Positions 1-8,040 of a stretch of 64,000 nt of DNA are shown in pieces. Origin of the DNA: an uncultured Bacteroides sp. (GTDB lineage Bacteria; Bacteroidota; Bacteroidia; Bacteroidales; Bacteroidaceae); assembly GCF_963678845.1 (NCBI RefSeq), contig NZ_OY787464.1, forward strand, positions 1,178,001 through 1,242,000, in the 5' to 3' direction. Under the pieces are notes generated by a model, which was not told where the DNA came from, made no database searches, and saw only the letters and a program-made list of their open reading frames with translations. How positions within the stretch are numbered: position 1 is the first letter of the stretch; each line of letters starts with the position of its first letter. A program made the translations under genes and the position numbers.

Positions 1-295
1 ACTCATCAAAAGACATATCTTTATTGCGTTTCATCTCTTTGCGCAAATAAGAAATCGACTTCCGATAAACTACAGTATTCAACCAACTGGTAATATTTTC
101 TATTTCTATAAGGGTCTTGCGTGACTTCCAGACTTCAAGAAATACGTCACTGACCACTTCTTCTGACATCTCATTATTGCTAAGGATGCCAAAAGCATGG
201 TAGTACATACTCTTTGAATGACGGTTCATGAAACTGTTAAATGCAAGTTCATTACCTTTTGATATCAACAAAAGCTCCCTTTCTTGGTCTTCCAT
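1..295 (-). CDS. ECF-type RNA polymerase sigma-70 factor (partial, 3' end outside window)
   Basis: The reverse strand from position 295 reads an open frame of 98 codons that runs off the window edge. It begins MEDQERELLLISKGNELAF and continues with MSEEVVSDVFLEVWKSR, the region-2 signature of ECF sigma factors of the Bacteroidetes expansion. These proteins direct RNA polymerase to a small regulon and are usually paired with a FecR-type anti-sigma factor and a SusC/TonB-dependent system encoded next door. That partner would lie to the left and is not visible. The start is the ATG at 295-293; no in-frame stop occurs in the visible part. Region 4 is missing only because of the window edge. Confidence 0.85.
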   Translation of the reverse strand, partial: MEDQERELLLISKGNELAFNSFMNRHSKSMYYHAFGILSNNEMSEEVVSDVFLEVWKSRKTLIEIENITSWLNTVVYRKSISYLRKEMKRNKDMSFDE

Positions 296-422
296 TACTA
301 GATTATTTTGATTGCTAACATCCGTTTTTAAGTCCAATCTGTCGACTCAACTTTATATAACTACTATTAATGACGCAGAAATTTAAATAATATATAGGTG
401 TTTTAACAGAAAAAATCATATA

Positions 423-1802
423 CTAAAAATATTTATTTATTTTAAGATACTTATCTGTGATTGATAGAATATCATCATAATAATTAGTCAGGGGTTTACG
501 ATAATAGAAAATAGGATGATGACAATTTTCAAAAAGATGAAATTCACAGATATTTCCGTAGCTTCTTACTTTCTCACAAAATTCGAGGGCTTTATTCCTC
601 GGAGTAAATTCATCCTTAGAACCTATTATATATAACATAGGTGGCATGTCTGGATGAAGCATCTTTGTCAGATAGGAAACGACCGGATAATAAAGAACAA
701 GCGAGTTGGGGCGCGATATTTTTTCAGCACTGTCTTTGCCTATACAGCCAAGCATGGTTGCCAATCCACCACCCGCTGATGCACCGGCCACTACAATTCG
801 ATTAGGGTCTATTCCTAGCTTTTTAGCATGTTCCCTCACCCAACGAACAGCATCCTTTGCATCTTGAAAGGCATCTTCTCTTGTATTATGGTAAAGATAG
901 GAAATGCGATAATCAAAAGAAATGGCAACCATTCCTCGAGCGGCATAGTGTGAACATTCTCTATAGAACTGCAAAGGACTGCCAACTGTCCAACCTCCAG
1001 CAAAAAAATAGAGAATTGCAGCATGTACCCCATCCTTCTTGGGACGAAAGATATGAGCTTTGAGACTATCTCCTATTGAGATTGCTTTATAAGAACAAAG
1101 CTCAACCTTAAATTTCAGAGGCGGCTCTTTTAACTGATGGCGCAAAGATTCAAACCAAACGGAAGCCATCTGTTCACGTCCCAACTCGTTGGGATGTACG
1201 TAGTCTTGTATGGCCATCTTCTGCCAATCAAAAGTCTCATACTGGTCAACCAGAATAATTTGTTTTGACTGCATCGAATCCACTAGCACCTCGATCGCTC
1301 GATTTAGCTCCGGTATATAGGAGTATTTGGGGAGTTTTCCACTGGGTATAACCTTTGCCAGTAATATGCAAACTTTTGGATTGATGGCAATAAGTTTACG
1401 AATGATGGATTGATATGCTTTTATCATTCCGGTGATAGGCTTCTCCTCTTCAAAATGGTTATGCCCAGCATGAATCAATACAAAATCTGAAGGATACTTA
1501 CGATAGATGCTGTCTGTAATGGATTCAAGAAATTCAACATTTTTGCCACCAAATCCGCAATGAGCTAATTTCCCGATACGACATGCAGACTCTCTTGGTC
1601 CAACAAAATCAAATTCATAACCGGCAGAAAACAATTTTTCCCATAATGGATAAAGGTAGGAAGAGAAGGTACTACCACCCTCGGTGATAGAATCGCCTAA
1701 CCCCATCACTGTAAAACGAGGCTGTTTCTCTTGTCCAAACAGGGTTATACCGGAAAAGAGGAACAAGATTGACATACAGATAAATAGTCTATTCTTCATC
1801 AT
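423..1802 (-). CDS. Secreted two-domain esterase: SGNH/GDSL hydrolase fused to alpha/beta-hydrolase
   Basis: The 459-residue protein has a signal peptide (about residues 1-24, ending LFGQ). An SGNH hydrolase domain follows, with GDSIT at 36-40 (nucleophile Ser38), a HAGHNH block near 111-116 and the DxxH pair Asp200/His203. A second carboxylesterase-like alpha/beta-hydrolase domain occupies about 235-459. It has GASAGG at 340-345 (Ser342), Asp397 and the His pair 428-429. Its oxyanion-loop position reads FFAGGW rather than the classical HGGG. Such fusions in Bacteroides are usually periplasmic deacetylases or esterases acting on decorated plant polysaccharides; the substrate here is an inference. 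It lies upstream of and co-directional with the ECF sigma factor, separated by 127 bp. No other carbohydrate genes are visible in this window. Confidence 0.8.
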   Translation of the reverse strand: MMKNRLFICMSILFLFSGITLFGQEKQPRFTVMGLGDSITEGGSTFSSYLYPLWEKLFSAGYEFDFVGPRESACRIGKLAHCGFGGKNVEFLESITDSIYRKYPSDFVLIHAGHNHFEEEKPITGMIKAYQSIIRKLIAINPKVCILLAKVIPSGKLPKYSYIPELNRAIEVLVDSMQSKQIILVDQYETFDWQKMAIQDYVHPNELGREQMASVWFESLRHQLKEPPLKFKVELCSYKAISIGDSLKAHIFRPKKDGVHAAILYFFAGGWTVGSPLQFYRECSHYAARGMVAISFDYRISYLYHNTREDAFQDAKDAVRWVREHAKKLGIDPNRIVVAGASAGGGLATMLGCIGKDSAEKISRPNSLVLYYPVVSYLTKMLHPDMPPMLYIIGSKDEFTPRNKALEFCEKVRSYGNICEFHLFENCHHPIFYYRKPLTNYYDDILSITDKYLKINKYF

Positions 1803-2151
1803 TACTTGACATAAATAGTTAGATATATCTAATAAGACGCAGGAAAGGAAAAAACCAATAGGTCATCCTTCAAAAATCTAATGTTTGATTTAGAGCTCAG
1901 TTGGCCTAAAAAAAGGGTATTAATGCAATTTCATTTCCAATATGCACATAAAGATTTATATATGGGTGAATATAACCAATACTATATGGAAACTTGTATC
2001 GTGAATGTATCACGCTGCTTTTTTGAGATGCAAATCTAAAGTAAAAATCATCTTTAGACAAGCTTTTATTTGCATAAATAAGGCTCATACCGAAAACCTG
2101 TGGGGAATATCTTTTAATTTTATATCTTTGCCCATAAAAAAGATATACACG

Positions 2152-2511
2152 ATGAGTTACGATGATTTACTCCGCTTTATCCTTCCTGATGGTCTGTTTG
2201 ATTACTTTGAGTTGGTTGACTTTAAACCAGGTGATGAAAAAGTCCATATCCACTTTGATGAACAGAATATTCTTCCAGAAGAATATTCCACTGATAAGTT
2301 AGAAAGCAAAGGTTTTTATGAAGAGATAAAGATGTATGATTTTCCGATTCGTGGTCGTAGCTGCATTCTTCATATTCGTCGTCGTCGCTGGTATAATCAT
2401 ACCCAGGAAAAGTTAGTAACCCGCAATTGGGAATTAGTTGCTCAAGGTACGCGAATCAGTGAAGAATTCGCGTCTTTTTTAAAAGCTATGGATCGACTCT
2501 CACGCCATTAG
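2152..2511 (+). CDS. ISL3/ISAon1-type transposase, N-terminal (OrfA) frame
   Basis: This 119-residue frame (MSYDDLLRFILPDGLFDYFEL...) matches the N-terminal region commonly split off in ISAon1-like elements. It is rich in basic residues around RGRSCILHIRRRRWYNH, consistent with DNA binding. I choose the ATG at 2152 because the frame is open further upstream only into the terminal inverted repeat, and the promoter box TATCTTTG is at 2123-2130. The frame stops at 2509-2511, where the OrfB frame (open from 2483) overlaps it by 29 bases in the +1 phase. A poly-T/poly-A run lies at 2475-2484, just upstream of the overlap. Confidence 0.85.
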   Translation: MSYDDLLRFILPDGLFDYFELVDFKPGDEKVHIHFDEQNILPEEYSTDKLESKGFYEEIKMYDFPIRGRSCILHIRRRRWYNHTQEKLVTRNWELVAQGTRISEEFASFLKAMDRLSRH

Positions 2512-2629
2512 CATTGCTTCCTTAGCTATCCATTATGGCCTTGATGAGAAACAATTAGAGGCTCAGTACAAGAATCATCTTAGCAATTTTAAGTCTTGGA
2601 ATCAACAAGAACATGCTCATGACTGGGTA

Positions 2630-3475
2630 TTGTTTCCTGAGAATATTGGTTCTCAAATTAGTATTGATGAGACATCGCTCTCACAAGGAGAGCTTTACAC
2701 TATTGTAACCAATAAATCCGGCAAGGGGCGTAAGGGTAGTCTGATAGCTATGGTTAAGGGAACTGATGTTGAAACTGTTTGTGCTGTACTTATGCGTCTA
2801 TCCCGACGTATTCGCTGGAAAGTTCGGGAAGTTACATTGGATATGGCTTCTAATATGGAGAAAATAATACATCGTTGCTTTCCCCCTGCCAGGCAAGTGA
2901 CAGACCGTTTTCATGTTCAAAAGCTGGCTTATGAAGCAGTACAGGAGATGCGAATAAAACATCGTTGGAATGCTATAGATAATGAATCCAATGCACTGGC
3001 CTTAGCTAAAGCAAAGGGAGAATCTTTCAGACAAGTAATTTTCGAAAATGGAGATACTTGTAAGCAGTTGCTGGCAAGAAGTCGTTATTTACTCTTTAAA
3101 AAAGAATCTTTGTGGGGACCTTCACAAAGAACCAGGGCTGCTATTTTGTTTAGGGAATATCCAGATATAAAGAAAGCCTACTACCTCTCACAACAATTAG
3201 GGCTTATCTATCATCAGTGTTATCAGAAAGAGGTGGCGTTAACAAGGTTGGCAAGGTGGTATGACCAAGTAGATAATTCCGGCTTCTTATCTTTTGGGAC
3301 TGTAGCAAGGTCTATTCAAACACACTATGCTAATATTATAAACTATTTTGAGAATCGAGCTACGAATGCTTCGGCTGAATCATTCAATGCAAAGATTAAA
3401 GCTTTTAGAACCGCACTAAGAGGTGTAAGAGATATAAAATTCTTTATATTTAGAATATGCAATATTTTTGCTTAA
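2630..3475 (+). CDS. ISL3/ISAon1-type transposase, catalytic (OrfB) frame
   Basis: This encodes a DDE transposase of the ISL3 type. Recognisable segments include ISIDETSLSQGELYTIV (first catalytic Asp), VTLDMASNMEKII (second Asp), the DRFHVQKLAYEAVQEMR segment typical of ISL3 transposases, and a C-terminal NASAESFNAKIKAFR with the catalytic Glu. The first possible start in the middle of the frame is TTG at 2630. However, the frame is open and protein-like back to 2483, reading for example HAISIASLAIHYGL across the OrfA stop. Production as an OrfA-OrfB fusion by frameshifting, or from an upstream non-ATG start, is therefore likely. The frame ends 32 bp before the right end of the element. Confidence 0.88.
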   Translation: MFPENIGSQISIDETSLSQGELYTIVTNKSGKGRKGSLIAMVKGTDVETVCAVLMRLSRRIRWKVREVTLDMASNMEKIIHRCFPPARQVTDRFHVQKLAYEAVQEMRIKHRWNAIDNESNALALAKAKGESFRQVIFENGDTCKQLLARSRYLLFKKESLWGPSQRTRAAILFREYPDIKKAYYLSQQLGLIYHQCYQKEVALTRLARWYDQVDNSGFLSFGTVARSIQTHYANIINYFENRATNASAESFNAKIKAFRTALRGVRDIKFFIFRICNIFA

Positions 3476-3579
3476 AATATAAATCCCACAGGTTTTCGGT
3501 ATGATCCATAAATAATTACCAACTGGATTTTAGGGTTGATTCAGCATTAACATTCTCTCAATTCCGATTATGGTTCCGA

Positions 3580-3626
3580 TAAAAAAAACAAGGTCCAATT
3601 AATTGATGATCAATTAATTGGACCTT
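3580..3626 (-). terminator. Rho-independent terminator of tRNA-Ser
   Basis: A long dyad with GGTCC..GGACC ends at 3592-3624 has arms reading GGTCCAATTAATTGAT. On the minus strand, immediately after the tRNA gene, it is followed by TTGTTTTTTTT. The position and T-run fit an intrinsic terminator for the tRNA transcript. Confidence 0.85.
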
Positions 3627-3632
3627 TATTTG

Positions 3633-3719
3633 CGGAAGCTGGGGGATTCGAACCCCCGGAACGGTTACCCGTTCGGCAGTTTAGCAAACTGCTGGTTTCA
3701 GCCACTCACCCAAACTTCC
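3633..3719 (-). tRNA. tRNA-Ser (anticodon GCU)
   Basis: The reverse strand folds as a class II tRNA of 87 nt. It has the acceptor stem GGAAGTT/AGCTTCC, a D-arm with GAGTGGCTGA, the anticodon loop TTTGCTAAA with anticodon GCT, a long variable arm (CGAACGGGTAACCGTTC) and the T-arm GGGGGTTCGAATCCCCC. The long variable arm and GCT anticodon identify the serine tRNA that reads AGC/AGU codons. CCA is not encoded. The gene is monocistronic, with its own terminator directly downstream. Confidence 0.97.
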
Positions 3720-3837
3720 CTGGGCATGTGCTTTCTTTCAATTGCGATGCGAAGATAGATAGATATTTTGAACTACGCAAATCTTTTTTAATCATTTTTT
3801 CAACAAAGCCATGGCATAATCTGTAATATTCTAAAAA

Positions 3838-6036
3838 TCAACGGTTAAATAATTCGAAGGTAAATTTGAATCCTACCTCTCTAAAACTAGTTTTAGCATA
3901 ACTCACAAAGATTCCCGCATCAAAAACATGTGTGCCTATTCCATAGCCAAATTCCAAATAAGGGTTAAGATGGGGAACACTTAGAGCACTGAAATAAATA
4001 CGTTCATTGATAACAGGACAGGTGTATTTGTTTAAATGACGTAGCAACAGAAAAGGTGACTGGTAGGTAAAATGCGCGCGGGCATAACTATTTGAAGAGT
4101 TATACCACCGTCCATCAAGCAGCTGAAAAACACCGCCAATATCATCATTCCATCCTACCGGAAGGTTATTCTTCGACCAATTAACATAATCTACAAAATA
4201 GAGTTCATGTGCATTTGTAAAAGCACCAGTACCAACTCTGTAATATATATCACGCAATAAACCAAGCTTAATATGGTGTTGCATATCAAACTCAATTCTT
4301 TCATATTGCCCGGTACTTTTCATCACCCCTTTAAATCCTCGTTCGTAATCTAAGGAGAAAGTTGGATAATTAGAATACAGATTAATTTTCCGTTTTCCTT
4401 TCATATAATAGAATTGCCCCGGAGTCCATTCTAATTGCAAACGGGGTGCAAAACTAATATACCTGGATTTAAGCCCATCAAGTAAGTCCTCCGTTTGTGG
4501 CATAGACATACTACGAAGAGGAACTATTTTTAATGGTTCCACAGCGTCTCTTTGGTGTATTGTGACACCTGCTCTGATAAATAATCCGTTTGCAACTTCC
4601 ACACTATGATTCAAGTCTATAAATAAATCTTTAAAATAGTCGAGGTGTACATCATTAAAATTAAATAAGCTATCGGGAATCTCTTTAATTTTGTCAACCA
4701 CTTTACTACTATATATGCGGTTGCCATTACCAAAACTTAAATGAATGGATGCTCGTTTTGCAGGCCAGTAATCATAATCAGAATTAATACTCCAGTATAA
4801 TTCGTTACGTTTAAAGTTATAACCAACTTTAGGAACCACATGTAGCAAACGGTCATCTGCAAAAAGCCTGTTATACTTAAATTCTTGCCGGTAAGAAAGT
4901 CCATCGTTATGACTATACCCCATCAAAAAAGGATTAATAATTGGCGAGCATCTCACACTTCCCAGGGAAGACATATTAACAGTGTAACTGCTCAGTAAAA
5001 AGTCTCCCATCTGTCCCCAGAAAGTAAGGTCACGAGGCTTTTTCTTTTCAACATAAAAAGAGTCACGATAAGTAGCATAATCACGGTATAATAATTTTTC
5101 CGCATCATTTAATGGCAAGGGTCTTATTCGTGAGAAGCTTGCGCTGTCAGTAATGCAAGAATCCTTTTCACAACTAAGAGAAAAAGACTCCGAAATATCA
5201 TAATGATGCTTTTTTGTTTTAAGTTGTCCCAAATCCGCCAACCGAATATCCTTATATTTCAGATTTGCTGTGTAGTTTATATCTATAACATTTCCTAGCA
5301 GTTTGATATAAAGATTGGTTGCAAACCTTACCGGAAGGTATTCTTCATTACCATTCTCTCCCATCCATATCCTTACATTATAGCTCATATATTCAGATTT
5401 CCCTTGCAGGTTAAGTTCACTCACTTTCCATGCTAAATCACTAACAGTCATAGTTCCGCTTACTAGTTGATAACTGTTATTTTTAGGTATAATCATAATC
5501 GTATATTCTACACTTCCGTTAGGTAAGAAAGAAGACTTTATTATTCTATATTTATAATATTTTCTGGCGTTAGAAGCTAAAGGCGAAACAACTTTATTAT
5601 ACAATAAAGATGAAGAATAGATGTTTATGTGAAAGAAAGGCAATATGATATTAGAAGGTTCATGAAGACGAAGACTATTTCCACTAAGCGCTTTTACTTT
5701 CTGATTATAGATATTTGGGGCAGAAAAATGAAGTTCATTTATTGATTCAGTAATACTGTTCTTAACTTTTTTATCACTTCTTAATGTAAAGGGAGCAAAA
5801 TGGAGCAGAAAATTTTTCTTTTTTATCTGCATACTTCTCTTTACATACAGGTCAGCATCGTAGCTTTCGATTATCTTTTCATATTTGGATGAGTAAAACA
5901 TAATATTACTGAGAATGGAATCCACCAGTAAATGACGGTCTTTCATTCCAATGCTTCCCTCCGTAGCCAAAGCAATATGGGGAACGGAGGTAAGAAAGCA
6001 AACGAATAGTAATATTTGTATTATATAATGCTTCAA
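3838..6036 (-). CDS. DUF5686-family outer-membrane protein
   Basis: The 732-residue protein has an N-terminal signal peptide (residues 1-24, ending ALA). A domain of conserved strands follows, including the pattern in which a TM-like hydrophobic core precedes GNVIDINYTANLKYKDIRL. The C-terminal half is made of alternating aromatic amphipathic strands and ends in VGFKFTFELFNR, a C-terminal aromatic-rich strand typical of outer-membrane beta-barrels. This matches the DUF5686 family of Bacteroidetes. Many members carry an N-terminal carboxypeptidase-like domain, which is absent here. The molecular function of the family is not known. The gene is transcribed divergently from the Crp/Fnr regulator across a 483-bp spacer that contains a phased repeat array. 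Confidence 0.75.
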   Translation of the reverse strand: MKHYIIQILLFVCFLTSVPHIALATEGSIGMKDRHLLVDSILSNIMFYSSKYEKIIESYDADLYVKRSMQIKKKNFLLHFAPFTLRSDKKVKNSITESINELHFSAPNIYNQKVKALSGNSLRLHEPSNIILPFFHINIYSSSLLYNKVVSPLASNARKYYKYRIIKSSFLPNGSVEYTIMIIPKNNSYQLVSGTMTVSDLAWKVSELNLQGKSEYMSYNVRIWMGENGNEEYLPVRFATNLYIKLLGNVIDINYTANLKYKDIRLADLGQLKTKKHHYDISESFSLSCEKDSCITDSASFSRIRPLPLNDAEKLLYRDYATYRDSFYVEKKKPRDLTFWGQMGDFLLSSYTVNMSSLGSVRCSPIINPFLMGYSHNDGLSYRQEFKYNRLFADDRLLHVVPKVGYNFKRNELYWSINSDYDYWPAKRASIHLSFGNGNRIYSSKVVDKIKEIPDSLFNFNDVHLDYFKDLFIDLNHSVEVANGLFIRAGVTIHQRDAVEPLKIVPLRSMSMPQTEDLLDGLKSRYISFAPRLQLEWTPGQFYYMKGKRKINLYSNYPTFSLDYERGFKGVMKSTGQYERIEFDMQHHIKLGLLRDIYYRVGTGAFTNAHELYFVDYVNWSKNNLPVGWNDDIGGVFQLLDGRWYNSSNSYARAHFTYQSPFLLLRHLNKYTCPVINERIYFSALSVPHLNPYLEFGYGIGTHVFDAGIFVSYAKTSFREVGFKFTFELFNR

Positions 6037-6282
6037 TTAATCTCCTAACTGTATCGAACAGTTACAAATATAGTGATTTTCAGCAATTAAGCAATCAAAA
6101 TGCATATTCAATTTTATCTTTTTAGATATTAATTAAAAGAGCCATTATAAACTCAAAATCCATTCATATTAAAGAGAACAAAAAGGCACAACATAGAAAA
6201 AGATATTAATGATTAACATAGCCAATGCACTGATTACATAAACTGTTATTTTTTTTAAGAGTGGTGAAACATTTTTCAGTCC

Positions 6283-6356
6283 TTGTACAAAACAATTAAT
6301 TCTTCTGTACAGAGGTATTAATTGTTTTGTACAGAAGATTGCATTCTTTTGTACAA
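6283..6356. repeat. Phased repeat array A: four TTGTACAA-type words at exact 22-bp spacing
   Basis: The tetranucleotide GTAC starts at 6285, 6307, 6329 and 6351, giving three consecutive intervals of exactly 22 bp. The words are TTGTACAA, CTGTACAG, TTGTACAG and TTGTACAA, each a palindrome or nearly so. The linkers also show dyad symmetry: AACAATTAAT and ATTAATTGTT flank the second word. The array lies in the divergent spacer between the DUF5686 gene and the Crp/Fnr gene, about 125 bp upstream of the latter's promoter. The same word and period recur at 40725-40797. Confidence 0.9.
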
Positions 6357-6480
6357 GATAAAAGAATTTATATTCCTATAATAAGAAAAACGCAAAAGAA
6401 CCTTACATAAATATCGGATTTTGTTTCTCTCTAAAATTACAAATTTCCTCTTAAATATTCATTTATTAATTTTTTCTTTA

Positions 6481-6488
6481 TATATTTG
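6481..6488 (+). promoter_or_regulatory. Candidate -7 promoter element of the Crp/Fnr gene
   Basis: TATATTTG matches the Bacteroides -7 consensus TAnnTTTG and lies 32 bp before the ATG at 6520. I see no convincing -33 TTTG at the expected spacing, so this is a moderate call. Confidence 0.55.
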
Positions 6489-6519
6489 TGCTTTATAACA
6501 CGGTTATGTAACACATACT

Positions 6520-7221
6520 ATGATTAAGAAAAAATTGTCAGAAATAGTAATTTCAGAACACATTGCTGATATGTGGTATCCTTTGACTGATGAACAAAGG
6601 GAATTCTTAATGAGTAATTTTACTATTCAAAGTTACAAAAAGAATGAGGTAATCTACTGCGAAGGAGAGAGCCCAGCTTACCTCATGTGCCTTCTTAGCG
6701 GAAAAGTAAAGATATACAAAGATGGTGTAGGAGGAAGAAGCCAGATTATCAGAATGATTAAACCGGTAGAATATTTTGGATACCGCGCTTATTTTGCCAA
6801 AGAAGAATATCTCACAGCAGCGGCAGCCTTCGAATCTTCCACAATCTGTCTTATTCCAATGGAAACCATTATGACTCTTATTAGTCAGAATAATGAACTG
6901 GCGATGTTCTTTATCCGTCAGCTATCCATTGATCTTGGTATTGCAGATGAAAGAACCGTGAACCTTACTCAAAAACATATCCGTGGACGTCTTGCCGAAT
7001 CTTTGCTTTTTCTGAAAGATAGCTATGGGCTGGAAGAAGATAATTCCACGCTGAGTATTTATCTATCACGTGAAGACCTGGCCAATCTATCAAACATGAC
7101 CACTTCCAATGCAATCAGGACCCTTTCCAACTTCTCCAATGAACGTTTGATCACTATTGACGGACGAAAAATAAAGATCATTGATGAGGAAAAGTTGAAA
7201 AAGATCAGTAAAATAGGCTAA
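6520..7221 (+). CDS. Crp/Fnr-family transcriptional regulator
   Basis: The 233-residue protein has an N-terminal cyclic-nucleotide-binding-like beta-roll (about residues 25-145, with KNEVIYCEGESPAYLMCLLSGKVKIYKDG). A long dimerisation helix follows, then a C-terminal winged helix (about 160-225, LSREDLANLSNMTTSNAIRTLSNFSNERLITIDG). There is no Fnr-type N-terminal cysteine cluster, so it is probably not a [4Fe-4S] oxygen sensor; the ligand is unknown. A TATATTTG promoter box lies 32 bp upstream and repeat array A lies further upstream. It converges with kdsA, and the two stop codons are about 10 bp apart with no obvious terminator between them. Confidence 0.88.
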   Translation: MIKKKLSEIVISEHIADMWYPLTDEQREFLMSNFTIQSYKKNEVIYCEGESPAYLMCLLSGKVKIYKDGVGGRSQIIRMIKPVEYFGYRAYFAKEEYLTAAAAFESSTICLIPMETIMTLISQNNELAMFFIRQLSIDLGIADERTVNLTQKHIRGRLAESLLFLKDSYGLEEDNSTLSIYLSREDLANLSNMTTSNAIRTLSNFSNERLITIDGRKIKIIDEEKLKKISKIG

Positions 7222-7230
7222 TTGGTTAAA

Positions 7231-8037
7231 TCACTTAATAGCTTCCCTTATACGAACTAACTTGGTAAGAAGCCCTTCAAGGAGGTCTAATTGCAGCATA
7301 TTTGCTCCGTCGCTCTTAGCTACGGCAGGATTTTCATGTGTTTCAATAAACAAACCATCCACTCCTACTGCCACACCCGCCTTGGCTACTGTTTCAATAA
7401 GCTGAGGCATGCCACCTGTTACTCCACTTGTTTGGTTAGGTTGTTGCAGAGAGTGAGTCACATCCAGAATGACAGGGAATCCAAACTTTTGCATTTCGGG
7501 AATACCACGGTAATCAACTATTAAATCCTGATAACCAAAAGTGGTTCCTCGTTCAGTAAGCATCACATTATTATTACCAGCTTCCACCACTTTATTAGCA
7601 GCAAACTGCATTGCTCCCGGAGATAAGAACTGACCTTTTTTAATATTCACAATCTTTCCTGTTTTAGCAGCAGCTACCAACAAGTCTGTCTGGCGACAAA
7701 GGAAAGCGGGAATCTGAAGTACATCTGCATATTCCGCAGCCATTGCAGCCTCTTCTGCAGAATGGATATCTGTAACAGTAGGTACACCAAATGTATCACT
7801 TACCTTCTTCAATATCTTCAAAGCCTTTTCATCACCAATTCCCATAAAAGAATCCAGTCGCGAACGATTCGCTTTGCGGTAAGAACCTTTAAATACATAA
7901 GGAATACGAAGCTGATCAGTCATTTTTACTACACGTTCAGCAATGCGAAGAGCCATTTCTTCTCCTTCAATCACACAAGGACCGGCCAACAAAAAGAAAT
8001 TGCCGGATTCAGTATTTTTTAAGTCTTTTATATTCAT
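7231..8037 (-). CDS. kdsA: 3-deoxy-8-phosphooctulonate synthase (KDO-8-P synthase)
   Basis: This enzyme condenses phosphoenolpyruvate with arabinose 5-phosphate to give KDO-8-phosphate, the precursor of the inner-core sugar of lipopolysaccharide. The 268-residue protein has the family motifs LLAGPCVIEGEEMA, FKGSYRKANRSRLDSF, VNIKKGQFLSP, MLTERGTTFGYQDLIVD, FPVILDVTHSLQQPN and GLFIETHENP. Its length is normal for the family. It is the last gene of a tight minus-strand operon after miaA and the lipid kinase, with 3 bp between it and the kinase gene. It lies tail-to-tail with the Crp/Fnr gene. Confidence 0.97.
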   Translation of the reverse strand: MNIKDLKNTESGNFFLLAGPCVIEGEEMALRIAERVVKMTDQLRIPYVFKGSYRKANRSRLDSFMGIGDEKALKILKKVSDTFGVPTVTDIHSAEEAAMAAEYADVLQIPAFLCRQTDLLVAAAKTGKIVNIKKGQFLSPGAMQFAANKVVEAGNNNVMLTERGTTFGYQDLIVDYRGIPEMQKFGFPVILDVTHSLQQPNQTSGVTGGMPQLIETVAKAGVAVGVDGLFIETHENPAVAKSDGANMLQLDLLEGLLTKLVRIREAIK

Positions 8038-8040
8038 AAT

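Larger units (their letters stand above)
2082..3507. mobile_element. ISL3-family insertion sequence (ISAon1-like), complete with 8-bp target duplication
   Basis: The ends are near-perfect inverted repeats of about 24 bp. The left end starts GGCTCATACCGAAAACCTGT at 2082, and the right end read inward from 3507 starts GGATCATACCGAAAACCTGT, so only one of the first 20 bases differs. The element is directly flanked by ATAAATAA at 2074-2081 and again at 3508-3515. An 8-bp duplication is the hallmark of ISL3-family transposition. The element is 1,426 bp, carries two transposase frames on the plus strand, and has a TATCTTTG promoter box at 2123-2130. Intact ends and duplication suggest a recent insertion. 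It lies in the spacer between the esterase and tRNA-Ser genes and interrupts no recognisable gene. Confidence 0.92.

Noticed and set aside
2630..2632. TTG as the true start of the second ISL3 transposase frame
   Set aside because: The frame is open and protein-like for another 49 codons upstream, so a frameshift product is more likely.
6283..6356. Array A as a set of Rho-independent terminators
   Set aside because: The hairpins lack T-runs, lie in a divergent spacer with no transcript ending there, and are spaced exactly, which terminators do not require.
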